Part shown: in pieces, positions 18,029-31,600 of the stretch
How the letters are laid out: each line of letters starts with the position of its first letter
Numbering within the stretch: position 1 is the first letter of the stretch
The notes under the pieces: model-generated
Told to the model about the DNA's origin: nothing
The model's database searches: none
Seen by the model: the letters and a program-made list of their open reading frames with translations, nothing else
NCBI GenBank assembly: GCA_026874595.1
Contig: CM049308.1
Coordinates: 24,702,367 to 24,766,366 of the forward strand
Direction: 5' to 3'
DNA from: Sipunculus nudus
Taxonomy: Eukaryota > Annelida > Sipuncula > Golfingiida > Sipunculidae
Length of the DNA stretch: 64,000 bases
Made by a program: the position numbers and the translations under genes

Positions 18029-21000
18029 GAATCAATGAGAGGTCCAGGAAATATACGCACAGAGACCACACAGAGACTGAATTACTTGTTATTTTTATTT
18101 GCTGACTGCTTTTAGCTATCCTAAATCTAGATCAGATATTAGAGAAGAACACGCCTGCATATAGAATGAATAGGACCAAAAATAACGGGTAAATATAGCA
18201 TGCTATCATACAAGATCATGCGATATAGCGCAGTGGATAGTAGAATCTGATAAGCAAATGTACTTTTCTCATGGGTTTGGCACGGTAAATATCTTCAACA
18301 TTTGCAGCATGTTAGTATTATATTTTTTTTTATTTCTAAACAAAATTATATTTAAAATATTAAACATTTGTTGTCCCACCTCTTGGAATGAACTTCTTTC
18401 CATACGTACCCATTATTATAGGATTAATTGATATGATAGGTAGCGGACTTATCTGATAAACAACTAAAGCTTCATAAGATATTGATATTCCATGAATTAT
18501 TATTATTAATATGATTATTATTAAGATTATAATTATTATTATTATTACTATTCTGAATTAATTATATTAATCAAAAACATAATTATTTTTCCACACCGGT
18601 GTTACACCGTTTATATTTTAGGTTTAATTCCACTTAACTAGAAGGGCGACCACTGCATAAGAGCCCCGATACATATACACATGTAGAATTATACCTTGTA
18701 GGAGCGTATCCCCTTTAAAAATAGCTATAATTGTTTTCACTCCTAATGAGCAGAGTTTAAATGGTTAATAATTTATTAAGTTACAACTCAGCACTCAAAT
18801 TAATCTACACAAACTTTGAAGTATGGAGATGTGATTTATTTATACAGTTACATAGGAAATCCGCTATACGACCACATAACTATAACGAACACCAGGCTGT
18901 AAAGGTTTATGCTAATAATACAATTATAAAGGTGACATCCTGCACACTGATATTATAATATGTAGGCAAACTTTCATTAAGATTTGCGCCACGACTCATT
19001 AACGTGTCTAGTATCCAGTAGAAGGCGCGAGTGTTGTTAAAGGTGAATATTAAATCCGAGAACTTGGCGCCTCTACAACATTTATAACACTGGTATATAG
19101 GGGTCGCAAAGGTTAAAAGTATCTCTGTACGTATGAGAAACTATGTATATTAGATTCTTCATTGGCCTATTCCTGAAATCTTGAGATTTCGTTCAAAATT
19201 GCGTGGGTTATATGTTGTGCAGGTTTTAACTCTCACATTTCATTTCTCATTCTTCTGCAGAACAATTTGATTATTCTTGCTTTGGACCATGTTTTTGTAA
19301 CATTAACGGGAAATTATCTCACCTTACTGTATTAAAATGGACTTCAAGGGGTCCATCACATTTTCCAGGTTATTTAAACCGTTTTTACTTAAGACAAATA
19401 GGAGGACAATGTTTGATTCAGGAGATATTGTCTTTATTCGAACATGAAATGATATGATTTTTCAGTTCCGTTTGTGTTGAGTACTCTTTTGGGATTAAAC
19501 TATACAAAAAGAATTATGTACCGGTAATAGAAATTAGTATAAAGTTATGTACTTCCTGCTGATGACGAAAATGGCTTTGCGTACACATTGGTTCCTAGCG
19601 GGGGGTTCTTGACGGGCATATTCTGGGCTGTCACGCCTGCTAACGGATATACCGATTTCTGCGTTGGGCCTGTGGATGCTGTTGTTCCCCGGTCGCCTCA
19701 TATTTTTCTCTTGCTTGTCCCCCCTGGCACAATGGTGGCTGAAACGGCTCGCTGTTTAATTGGCTTGGTGGCATCTGCGTCTTAGACTCAAAGCAAAATG
19801 TTACGCCTAGGGAGCGCCAAGTGAACGGGTCCAAGACCCTTTTAACTGGAGCGCTCAGACCGCTTAATATATCTTCAGTCAGTTAGGATAGACTTTCTGG
19901 TACCCAGGTTGATATTTGCAATTACTAGACGGTGTCGCAACGCGTACCAGGACGAGTTCTGTAGACCAGTAAAACACATGCAGCCAGGGCCGCCTTTAAA
20001 CATTTTTTAAAAGTAAATTCCGTTAAAAATTCTTTATCTGAAATTTTTTTTCTAAAGGCCAAACAATGGGGTTTTACGGCTATTTGGTATAAGATATATA
20101 GCTAGAGCCAACTGGAGCAAGCCATACCATTTAAATCATTGCAGGTTTACGGCTTTGTGTCGCTAGGTCGTGTGAATAAATAGAACCACATGACCTGGAC
20201 TCGCAGCAACCCGTTTCTTTTAATATTTACAGCATTTTGCCTGTTCTTTTGCTGGGACAGGTCCAGAGGTACAAGGATGGGGACGGGTTGCCCATAGGCT
20301 GAGCTAACTCCTGGATATGAACAGGTGGTGTAGTTTAATTCTCATGTTTGGCACTGCGATAGACCTTTCTTTAAAATGATATGGAATTCTTCAAGATTAT
20401 GGGCTTATCGGGCAGAAATATTCCCTTAGGACACACTTTGCATGGTCCCTATTACCACAAGTCCAAAAACGCCATTCCCTATACCAAACCCTAGAAGCAT
20501 TGCATTAGGATTTAGTCCCTCAACCATCAGTTATTATATTAATTTTGATATATCGGTTTTGTATTATCTCACACTGCGCAGAATCACTCACAAAGAGTAA
20601 GACTGGTTGGGGTTTGTGGGTTTCAAAATCTGCAGTCCACAATGCACCAGGGCTGTAATATAGTCAGTTCAGGCACATTGGATAAGAACTGTTTAAAGGG
20701 AAATTACATAAACATGGGTAATTTTGTGGTTAGGACTTCATGGAATAACTACTATTTTATTTGCATACACATGTGATATGTAAACAGAAGATGATTACTT
20801 AAATGTAACAAATTTTGATTTTTGTGTTTTCAGTTGAGACGAGTAGTCCTGGCAGTCCCCCCCCCCAAAAGAGGTTTGTTTTGAGAATGATCGACTTCTG
20901 ATATAATAGAAGAGTAGTATTTTCTGTCCGTTTTCCTCATCATCCATCATATATTTAATGAGAGGATATATTAAAGTCTTCTGTCCACTCATTTATCAGT

Positions 21001-22378
21001 ACCACCCATTCTACATATTACCTGTGCTTGCACTATGAGATACCTGTGGGATTTCAGCCAGTTTCTTGTGGGACAGACTTTCACTGGGCGAGCTGACATA
21101 GACCAAGATCATTTTAAGTCAGTTATCCAGGGTTACAGAGCTATGAGGATGAAAAAGTTTATATTATAGTAAAGCTAGCTTTGGTTGGCTTTAGTCATAA
21201 TGCCAGGTGGTATAAAAACAATTTTGTTTTATATGCATTTAGCATAATCTTAACCAAAGTTTACAATACTGGCTAATTATTTTTTAAATCTGAAAGACAT
21301 GGTATCAAATTCTTGTTCAGAACTGGAGGGGTCATTTTGGCATCACTGCATTCAGGCCAGAATTATGTGAAAAGAAAGAGATGCACTTGTGCAAGTGTTG
21401 TGGAATTTAGTTATTAAGTCATTCAAAAGAAGCCAAAACCTTGATTTTTATAGATTCTATACAGACACATTTTAAAAGTGTCCCCGTTTCAAGCAATATA
21501 TGATTGAGTGCTGTCCCCTAGCGGTAAACATGTGTATTACAATTTTATCCTGACAGACCTGGTGCAGTTTGAAAGAGGGTGCTAGAATTGGCCTTAGAAA
21601 AATCATGTAAAATATCTTAGGATTTAAGTGAGAATATGGGAGATGCCCCCCCCCCTTAGAACACACCATAATTCCTGCTAGTTTAACATCAAAAATATGT
21701 ATATACTCCTATAAAAGGGTGGCCTAGGATGAGAAATGCTGGACAAAAGTAGAATGGGACTACTGTCAGTTATAATATAGATGCATCCAGAAAACATTGA
21801 TTGAAAGAAAACTAGTTGGAATTATACTGCCAAGAAGGTGTTTCAACATAAAATAATTTTCTGGCTAAACTTTTCTTCACCAAACAAATGTTGTCTTTAA
21901 AAACAGGTTTATTCACACATTTTATAACAAATGATATGTGGCCCAAGTAACACTTAATATTTATCAAAATGTTGACAAGTACAATATATGGAGTAGCGTG
22001 AAATTGTACACAATTGGATTTTCTATAACCAAAAGGATATACAGTTCATCCTGGAAGAAAATTTGATGATACACAAAAATGTAAATATCTTTACTGTTGA
22101 ATGCTAGCCGGCATGGTATGTATTGTTTTGGTCCTGTGTGTGTTTATATACATACTAAAGTGAAGAGCAGTTCTTATAGGATCTCGCTGCATTCACTTGC
22201 AGATTTGGAATATTTATGTGAAGCTCAAATAAGTTATTGATATGTGTCTTGCTGTACAAAGTGTACATTGGCACATTTTATCTTTGGCGAACTTATATGT
22301 TACAGTGTCACTATTGTCCTCAACAGTTTTGGTGTGATGTAATCGTTAACAAAAAGTTATCGTCAGGTGTTATCAGGT
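18029..22378. other. Long intergenic stretch, no gene recognised
   Basis: Only short frames without motifs are seen. There is an ATT/TTA-rich tract at 18500-18550 and C-runs at about 20857 and 21645. The part next to 22378 holds the RSPH4A 3' UTR. Confidence 0.5.
21909..21914 (-). terminator. Candidate poly(A) signal of RSPH4A
   Basis: AATAAA on the minus strand, about 465 nt past the stop codon, and the first such hexamer downstream. Confidence 0.4.
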
Positions 22379-22607
22379 CTAATCATCCTCCTCGTCTTCC
22401 TCCTCTCCCTCCTCCATCTCCTCTGCTGCCTCCTCAGCTTCCTGCTGCGCGGCTCGTAGCGCCGCCTCCTGCTCAGGTGTTGGGTCCTCGTGTTCTGTAA
22501 TTTCGGGTCCACTTGGGAATTCCTCCTGGACAGCAGGTGCTGGTGGAGGGCTGTAATTATCTGCAGCGTACTTGTGACCCCAGCCAAGGTATACATTTTC
22601 GAATTTT
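22379..22607 (-). CDS. RSPH4A: RSPH4A exon 10 (C-terminus and stop)
   Basis: It begins [20 protein letters not shown], then PSGPEITE, and a Glu/Asp-rich tail ending EEDD-stop. The acceptor is TGTTACAG. Confidence 0.95.
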
Positions 22608-25600
22608 CTGTAACAAAAGGGTTAATTTGCATATTATTAATTACATCATGAATCATCTGATGGAAAATTCTATATAGTTTATAGGGTTTTAAATAAAAAT
22701 AACCTGGCTAACAGTGAGTGAAGTTCAGGCCCTGAGAGATGATAATGATGCCAAAGGTGGCCCTGACCAATGATTGTAAATATATTGGTCTATTTCAACA
22801 AAGTGACTGAATTAAAGCAGTTTGCTGAAGTAAGAATATAAATATCATTGAAGAGATATTAACAATGAATATAACATCTTCATTATGCTTGATGATTTCT
22901 TCACTTTAGGCTCAATATCAAAACATTTTTGATATAATGAAAGTAGTGGTACAGGTACTGACTGTATTCTTTCATTTATATAAGGAATTGTATTCATGGT
23001 TCATATCAGGGCTGGGAACAAATTCAACGCTGTGTACATTTAAATATAATGTTTCAAATACAATAAATGCATATGCAACTTTAAATATCAAATACAAATG
23101 CAATAAATTAGCAAATGCAAATGGTCGTACATACACAATTACACTTGAAGTTTATTTTGCACCCTGGGTGTACCAAGGTAAGTGTTTATATTGCAATGAG
23201 TAACTTGAGTCTATGGTACTGCTGAATCCAACCATAACATATTACTGAAATATTATTTTACAATTCTTGAAGATTTTTATGATTATTTTGAGACAACACT
23301 TAAAGAAAAGTTTTTATATTTGTATTATGAAATCAAATGTGTTCAGCTCAGCATTTAAATGCAAAGCAGGGTTTCCTGCAACCCTACATTTATATGCAAA
23401 TGAAATATTTTCAAATGCAAATGCATCTGAACCAAAGAGTGGTTGATAACAAAATTTATGTATAACGGCCATGATGCAAATAGTGCTATATACACACATA
23501 TGATGATTCTGAGGATGGATTGAAAAAGTGTTGCGGAAAAAAAATGCTTCATAATAATATACAAAATAATATATTGCCAGACTTATTCAAATTTTTTGGT
23601 TTACAAACATTTTAAAAACAAGGTAGGAAGATGGAATTTTTTTTATTTCAAATGGTTGAACTGTCAAAAATTCCTGTTATATGTTTAACTGCCATGCAAA
23701 ATCATAAATAAGACCATATGTCAGTGAAAACTTTTAAACAAAAGACCCATAGGTCCTCAAGCTCAGCCTTCAGCTCAAGCAAGCAATAGCACTCCTGAAT
23801 CAGGAACACTCATATGTGCTTAAGTTATGTATAAAACCAGATGAGTGAAAATAATTTATAATTTTTCAAAATTCTTTTCAGTTTTAGGGTAAGAGTGTTC
23901 GTAAACCAAAAAATAAGAAATTTATGGCCTAGGTATGGCCATGTGTGCAATAACAAGTAGAAGTTTTATGACTTATACTCTAGATCTGTTCCATATGGGG
24001 TGCCTGATGAAATAGGTCAACATTTTATATATTGGGAGATCAATTAAAAAAGTGGAGAAATGAGGTATAGCTTTAATCAACAAGAAACAAACCAAAATCA
24101 TACCTCCCTCATTGTTTAAGAAATGCAATAAAATAAATATACAAATATTTTTAAAGAAAACATTTTTCCACAAAATTTCAATCCCACTGGGGCACAGGAG
24201 GGTCAGAGTCACTGGCAACATACACAAACTTATGCCTCTGTAAGCTGCTAACTGGCGCTCAACATGTGAACATCAAAGTGAGGCTGGCACACATGGAAGA
24301 TGCCATGTCACTGGGGTGGTTCCAGGATTAAGGAAAAGGAGGGGTCCAACCCACCAGGACTGAGGCAAAATAAAAGAAAAAGGTCCCTAGGTGTGCGAAC
24401 AGGCCACAAAAATTGGTCTTGAACCCTTTATAAAGGTTGCAGCGGCTAAAAACGGGTGGGTGTCTGGACCCCCTTGACCGCCCTCTGGTCCTGCTTCAGT
24501 GTGACATGGCCATAAGACCCATAAGAGCCTAGGTAGTGGTAACATATAAATTTTGGTTCTTACTTGAAGTTGGTAATAAAACATTTAGACCTCATTCCCT
24601 TTAGTGCCAAACTAAATGATCAAATTTACTCTTTTGGTGAATAATGACTGAATATCAATGCATGGGCACTCCTTGATGGAACAGACTACATGTATAGGTG
24701 AAGGTTATCCATTTTCAACCTTGTTTGTATCACCTCTTTCTGGAGTTGATATGAATGAAAAAGAAAATGCACCTGTCAAATGTTATCATGTGAACTCATA
24801 TGAATTTCTACAGGAAATGGGCACAAGTTAAATATATCCAATCCCTCCCATTACAAAGTTGGGAAAATTATACTTATTTCACATATTTCATATTTACAAA
24901 ATTGAAACTAAGAATGCAGGCATCCATTTGCCAAATAGATTCAAATAAAGGTTCCCACTCAGAAATATAACTTTTCACATCATTACATTGCTTTATTCTG
25001 GTACCCAATTAAAATCTAATATATATCTTAACCACAAAAACAGTTAATCAATAAACAATAAAGCCTCTGGAGCCCCAAGGGTGCAGTATTCACCGGGCCT
25101 GAATGACACCAGGATATAAATCTATGGAAGCATGTGCATCCACTTTGTCACTTAGTTGTAAAAAAAAAAGACCGATATTCTGCAGACTTAGTAAAGTCGG
25201 CCTTAAAACCTTACCTCCATACAAAAAAATCATATATAAACATAAATGTATGCCAGTGGAGGTCATACAGACAGACTGGTCATTTCATTAAAGTAATTCT
25301 ACAATGCCATTCAGCTGAACTTACTTTCCAACAGCGAATGCGCTAGCTCCAGGCCACAAATTGGAGCGCATGACAGAGATAGCATATTGTGGGATGAGGT
25401 TGCTGGACAACTTCGGGGTCCAGGGAGGCATGTTTTCTATCTCAGCATCCTCAGACAATGGAGTCAGCAGAGGAGGACCGTTTTCGGGCTCAGGTTCGTC
25501 TGGCTCCTCACGCTCCTCTTCCTCATCCTCATCCTCAAAGTCCTCCTCGTTCTTTTGTACTGGGTTCCACCAGAAGCAGCGACCCTGGAAATTATTCAAG

Positions 25601-28600
25601 TTGAGACTCATTTCTGGTGACCATCTTTAACCTTACAGTTGACCATCTGAATGACTGCATGTACATTTTTTTATTGATTTTAGAAAAAGTTTTCCAAGTA
25701 AGTTTTACATCAACTTAGATTCAAAGATTCCCCTTTTTCTTTTAAAGAAAAGCAGGATATTCCTCTCATTCCTGACACAATCAAGAACACCGCAGACATG
25801 CATAGTACACCTACTCAAGTCCAGTGACCTCATATAAAATGCATGAATTTAACTGAGGTTTAAATTAAGATGAGAAAATGTATTGGTCAATATTTATATC
25901 GATTTCATAAATATCCATAAGATTTTTGGTAAGTCATCATGGCACCACCAAAGTCTGGTGACCTCTGACCTCATTAAATATGCATGGATTTTTTCATGAA
26001 TCAACCTATGGTGAGATATTATATTGATCAATATTTCCTCTGAGTTTTATCAATATGCTTCATATTCCTGATAAGTTGTCACGGTGACACCACAAAGTAC
26101 CCTCTTGACCTCTGACCTCATTGAATTTACGTGGATTTTGCCTAAAATCGAACTCAGGTGTGATGAGCTATGAATAACCTATTGGACTTTTGTGAAAATT
26201 CATTAAAGCCCTGGTAAGTGATCACAGCGACAGAAAAAGTCAACGTACATACGGGCAGTGGGTAAATCATACAATACTTCTGTCATAGACAGGTAAAGCA
26301 ACAGTTCCAACCAGGGAATATACCAAGTACCTGCAGATCTGCTAACACAAGCCTGGTTAACACCAGCAGATGTACATACGTATTAAGATTTATTGGTCAG
26401 GAAAGAACTCATAAGGAGGCAGTTGCCACCACCTAAAAAAAATTATTAACAGAAAAAGATAAGACCAGCATACCTGTGGCAGGATGTGTAGGACATGGTG
26501 AACCCAACTGGACAGAGAAGGGTCACAGAGTTCTCTCAAAGGAAGGCCTTCAAAGTCAAGGTTCTCCACAAAGTTGTCACGACCTGTGAGAAAAAAAGGT
26601 TATATATAAATGATAAATGTTCATGCACACTTGTGTTACCTCAGTAACATCGTACTAGTAATCCAATAGTTGTATCGATGGAATCAATGTGCATTTTGTT
26701 TTCAAAATATTTGCAAATTCTGAGATAACCATGATCTGATGAAACTAGATGCAAACACTTTACACAGATTTAATCATTTTTTGCAGTATACATAGTGACT
26801 GATAATTTAAAAAAAAAAGTTGTGCTCACAAAATTACCAATTTTATTAATATTTTATTTCATCATGATATCAGCCAGCCACAAGAGGTATAAGGCACACT
26901 ATTCCAGTAGGCACAATTCTATACATCTCATATTAACACCTGCGTGTTGTAATCATAAATTTAATCTTTACAGAGTTTTTCTCATTTTAGTAAACTTGGC
27001 TCTATTAACAACAGAACAGACAATTAAATTTTTTTCAGTTTGTATTATTCCTGTACATATCATAGTACAAGTGGAGCCCTCTACCCACCCTCTCCTTCCT
27101 CCTCCTCCTCTTCCTCCTCATCAAACTGATAGAAGCCCAGCGGGGAGATGTGTGTTCCTGCGCTGATCCTGGCGATCTGGGCACGCAAGTAGTTGGACTC
27201 GTTGCCTGGGAATGGTGGATAGCTAATCACCTGCAAATGTGACAGCATTGAGAACAAGGGTTCAATTTCTGTTAATTTAAACAAAACTGAACAGTACCTG
27301 CAGAAGATATGGATCATTATCCTTATAATATATCATTTTCAGTATTTTACAATGCTGCTTAATCCATTGTGCACCTTTTTAAAACAAAGAGACATAGCTT
27401 GCAACAATTATGGAGAATATTTTTAAACAGTCATCTTAACAATGGTAACTGGTAAAATTTTGTCAATTTGTAATGCCTAATTACAATCCTGATTTTCAAT
27501 CCATGTTATACCATGTAAATGAATGTAACATAAGGAAGTTTAGGAATAAAGATTCAGTTTTGTCAGATGTTAAGATATTGTGGTTGGCTTTATAATGGCA
27601 AGGCTGAAATTTTACAATTTCTTAGTTTTGAACATTTTGCAAAGGTTTCATTTTCACAATTGAAACTATAAAATCAGCAGTATTTGTATTGATTTTAAAG
27701 TTAGAATGATCCTACAATACCAAATTTAATTACTGGTTCAGTCAGTAACTTATGACTTGTATCATAGTCTATATAGCCTGTGTGAGGATGGTGTGTTTTA
27801 CAATTATTGGATGTATGGGCGATTTTAGACATCATGCACAGATTTGGATGCTAATTAGGTTGATTCCAGAGGTCATCTTTGAAGACAGGACATCTTTTTT
27901 CCCAAAGGTTTCAGATACGCGATTATTTCCCCATTCGCAAATATCGTGAAATTTAAATCCTCGCAAATAAAAAGGCAACGCAGTATTGTTTCAGCAATTT
28001 GTGTGATGTTTCAATGTGTGTTAGCAGGAGAGAAAAAATTTTATTTTACACCTACATAAAACATACAAGACTTCTACTGACCTGAGCATCAAGGCGACCC
28101 GTGAAGAATTTCTTAATTTTACGAGCTGCTGCAATCTGTGCTGGAGTAACATGTGGCAGCTTGATCCATGCCTTACCAGCTGCAAAGTATACGAAAAACA
28201 AAGAGTATAATAAAACATAAAATTAGTTTATGATTATATAATGAACCTGATGGCATTATATTGAACTGGTAGAACATGTAAAATTGAAAGTTAAATCAAA
28301 CAAAATTTTATGATATACTGAAGAAGACTGGATGAAGAAGAACTGGAATAAAACATTTCATTGCCAAATGTTTTCCAAGGACGTAAAAATGCACTGCAGT
28401 AAGACTTGCCCTCCAGAATACGAAACATAATACAGATTAAAAAGTAACAAAATACAGATTACAAAGTAACAAATACCTGGATGTTTGCAATGGCTAAGCA
28501 ATCATCAGAAGCCTCCCAGAACAACCTTAACCTCAACCTTAATTAGGTCAGGGTCAAAAATAAATATTAGGTGAAAATATCAGATTAAATAAAAATCTGC

Positions 28601-31600
28601 CCCCTTGGACTAATATTGTGCCCAAAGTTCATATTTTGAAAATCAGCCATACTGGAGATTTTGCACACAAACAGGCTGAAGATTAATAAAAAATAATTTG
28701 AAAGTGAAGGTTTTGCACTTGGGAGGACCTAAGAATGCCCTCCCACATAAAACATTTGACCTAGATAGGGATACAGAATTATACTCACCATTCCCTATAA
28801 GCCTACCATGGGGGGGTAAGGGGGGGATGGTTAACAAACATTGCATAAAAGGCAAACACTATATGCTACTTCATGTATTACAATTATAAGATCATGGATC
28901 TGTTGCAATGACATTACTGCAAAGCTCTGAGAGTAGGACTGAGTATCACAGTTATTATTGGGACATCATTATTGCCACCAAGATCTCCCGCTTCAAAAGT
29001 TTCTCAAGTCAAAAATATGACTTACGTCATTTAATTGTAACAGACCCCATGTAATCCGGATAACAAGAGAAAATTAATCAAGTATATCAGCGTGAAGCAC
29101 CTAGAAATGGTTACTATAACAATGAAGTCTCAGTAATCACAATTCTAATATGGTAATAACATTAACTAACACACCTTAACACACCAGTGTGACATAACAG
29201 CTATTATGACAAATCACATTTCAAATATAAATAATTATAGTACACCATTTTCTTGAAATTTACCCCCTATGCTAAATACTTTAGTTTAGGAATTTCTCCA
29301 TTTTATGGCCAAGGCACTTATTTGCTTTGTAATATTTATTTGTTTTGCATGCAGCAAGGGCTCTGACCTTGACCTTCTGCCATACTTACGATCATTACAG
29401 ACGAAGTACGTCTTTTTGTTGGCTCCCGTTCTGTTGTCTTCCTTGGGGACTGTGGGAGGAGGTTTGTAGTCTGGTTTTGGTGTGTCATCTTCTTCAGCCT
29501 CTTCTGTAGCAATACAGACCATGCATTTACCAGTAAACGTCATCCTCCCCTTAACATACAGTAAATGCCTTATCACTGGGATGATTAGCATTACCAACAT
29601 TTTAATTTGCAGCAGATATTTCCCAATGATGAGGTTGTCACTCAATTCACTGCAATAAGCCATATGTCTAAAAGGTTACTAACCTGCCTGGAATTTATTG
29701 AAATCTTTCTCAACAGTCACAACCTTATCATGGTTAAGTAAAACAAAGTATTAAGTAAAAGCTGTGTGGTTCAGAAAAAAAACAGTTATGATAAGAAATT
29801 ACCCAGCATGGTTTTCAAATAATCTAAATAGAAGATATCCATAAGTATCCCAATGGACCTAATGTGACATTGCATGGGTAAATTATGTCATAATTAAGAA
29901 AGGTGAAAACAGATTTATTACAAAATAATTATAATTAAACTTTCATTGTATATTCATGAAATGATTATCAGAACTTTGCTTATATTATCTAAATATCAGA
30001 TTTGCAAAACTAATTCTCTTTACAAATCCTTTCATTTGACACACAATACATGTTTTTGTTCATTTCAGTGTACTACAGGAGGTTGGAGAGAAATAAAGAT
30101 GCACAAATCTAGTCATATGCTAACATTTCTAACATTTAGAAAATCATGCCTGAGGAATAAAATAATCATCAAACAAAATAAATTTCTTGAGGGTTTATAC
30201 GTTAGGATACTGAAGTCTGCATGCACATGCAAATAATTTGGATCTAGGCCTATATCAGGGCAAATCTTTTTTTCATATCAGGATTTGAATTTGCTCACTT
30301 TAATCATAAATGAATACTAGATAATAAAACCCAACATATCTATAAGTCATTATTTTAAATTATCATGTTGTTCTTTTGTAAAATTATTTTAAATTATTAT
30401 GTTATTCTTTTGTAAAATTAGAATGCTTGTTGCTTGTTTTTTTTTTATTTTGATAATGACACAATAAAACAAAACTTGAGAATGAGATGTCCTGAAAAAA
30501 TGGTTTGAAAGATCTATTAACTCAAATAGGAAAAAGACTTATTCTTAAAAGTTTTTTAGCATGCAGCCTGAAGCATTTGATGTTGGTATGTTTTCAGTTC
30601 TTAAATAAAAGGTATGTATTAATTAAATCTGCTTATACACAAGCCTTGGGGAATCTTTCCATGAAACATAGCACTTAGGCTTTTTCATGAAGCTGTTACG
30701 AAATGTATTTATTCACAAGCACTGTCTAACATGGTTTAAGAGTTCTCTTGGTACCTTATTAAAGTTAGATAAATTCTCATGCATTTTTATAAGTATTTAC
30801 CCTATATTTTCCTCCAAGAATGAAGTGTTTATTCTAAGGTAGCTACATAAATATTTAACAACAAGTGTTCCTATACATCCAGTGAGTTCATGCACCATTC
30901 ATGATTCAACATGTAACAGGGAGTGTGCATGTGGATGTACTAGATGCAAACATCACTTCTATGCAATGACAGTGACAAGCACACAACATTTACTTACTAT
31001 CAAGCTGAAGTATAGTATCTGTGTATATGAAATATTGTCATTAATATTTTAACATCTCAGTCAATAAAACAAGAAATGTCTGCCAGTAAAAGACAAACTA
31101 CTAGAAACTGTTAAGATTACAGCAAAATCTGGTCTCCATGTATTGAGTATTATATAACATTTATAAAAAAATAAGATTAGAAAGGCACACTAAAGCTTAA
31201 GTAATATAAGTTATTTCACAAAACACAATGGAAGGAAACAGCAGATATTGCTAAATGTTCAGGTTACCAAGAAGCCCAGCATAACAAAAGTATATGTAAG
31301 AGCACTACCAGATACTACAGTACAATATAAAACTGACACAAGAAGATATAACAGTAAATAGTGTGCAACCTGGCACGAACAGACATTAGTCCAAATGTGT
31401 TACTCATCCACCATAGATACTGGGTAGAACTTGGCCACCTATCTCACCATACAATAGTTTATTTTGGGCTCAAAGAAATAGCACATCACTTGTGTTTTTT
31501 TTACCACTATTCCAACACCACATGGTACAGTTAATGATATGTGTGACTGTGATATTTAAATGTTACATACCATCATCATCAGCATCATCATCTTTCTCTG

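Noticed and set aside
25361..25630. Serine-rich plus-strand frames of 77-89 codons
   Set aside because: Antisense shadow of RSPH4A exon 9, caused by its acidic codons.
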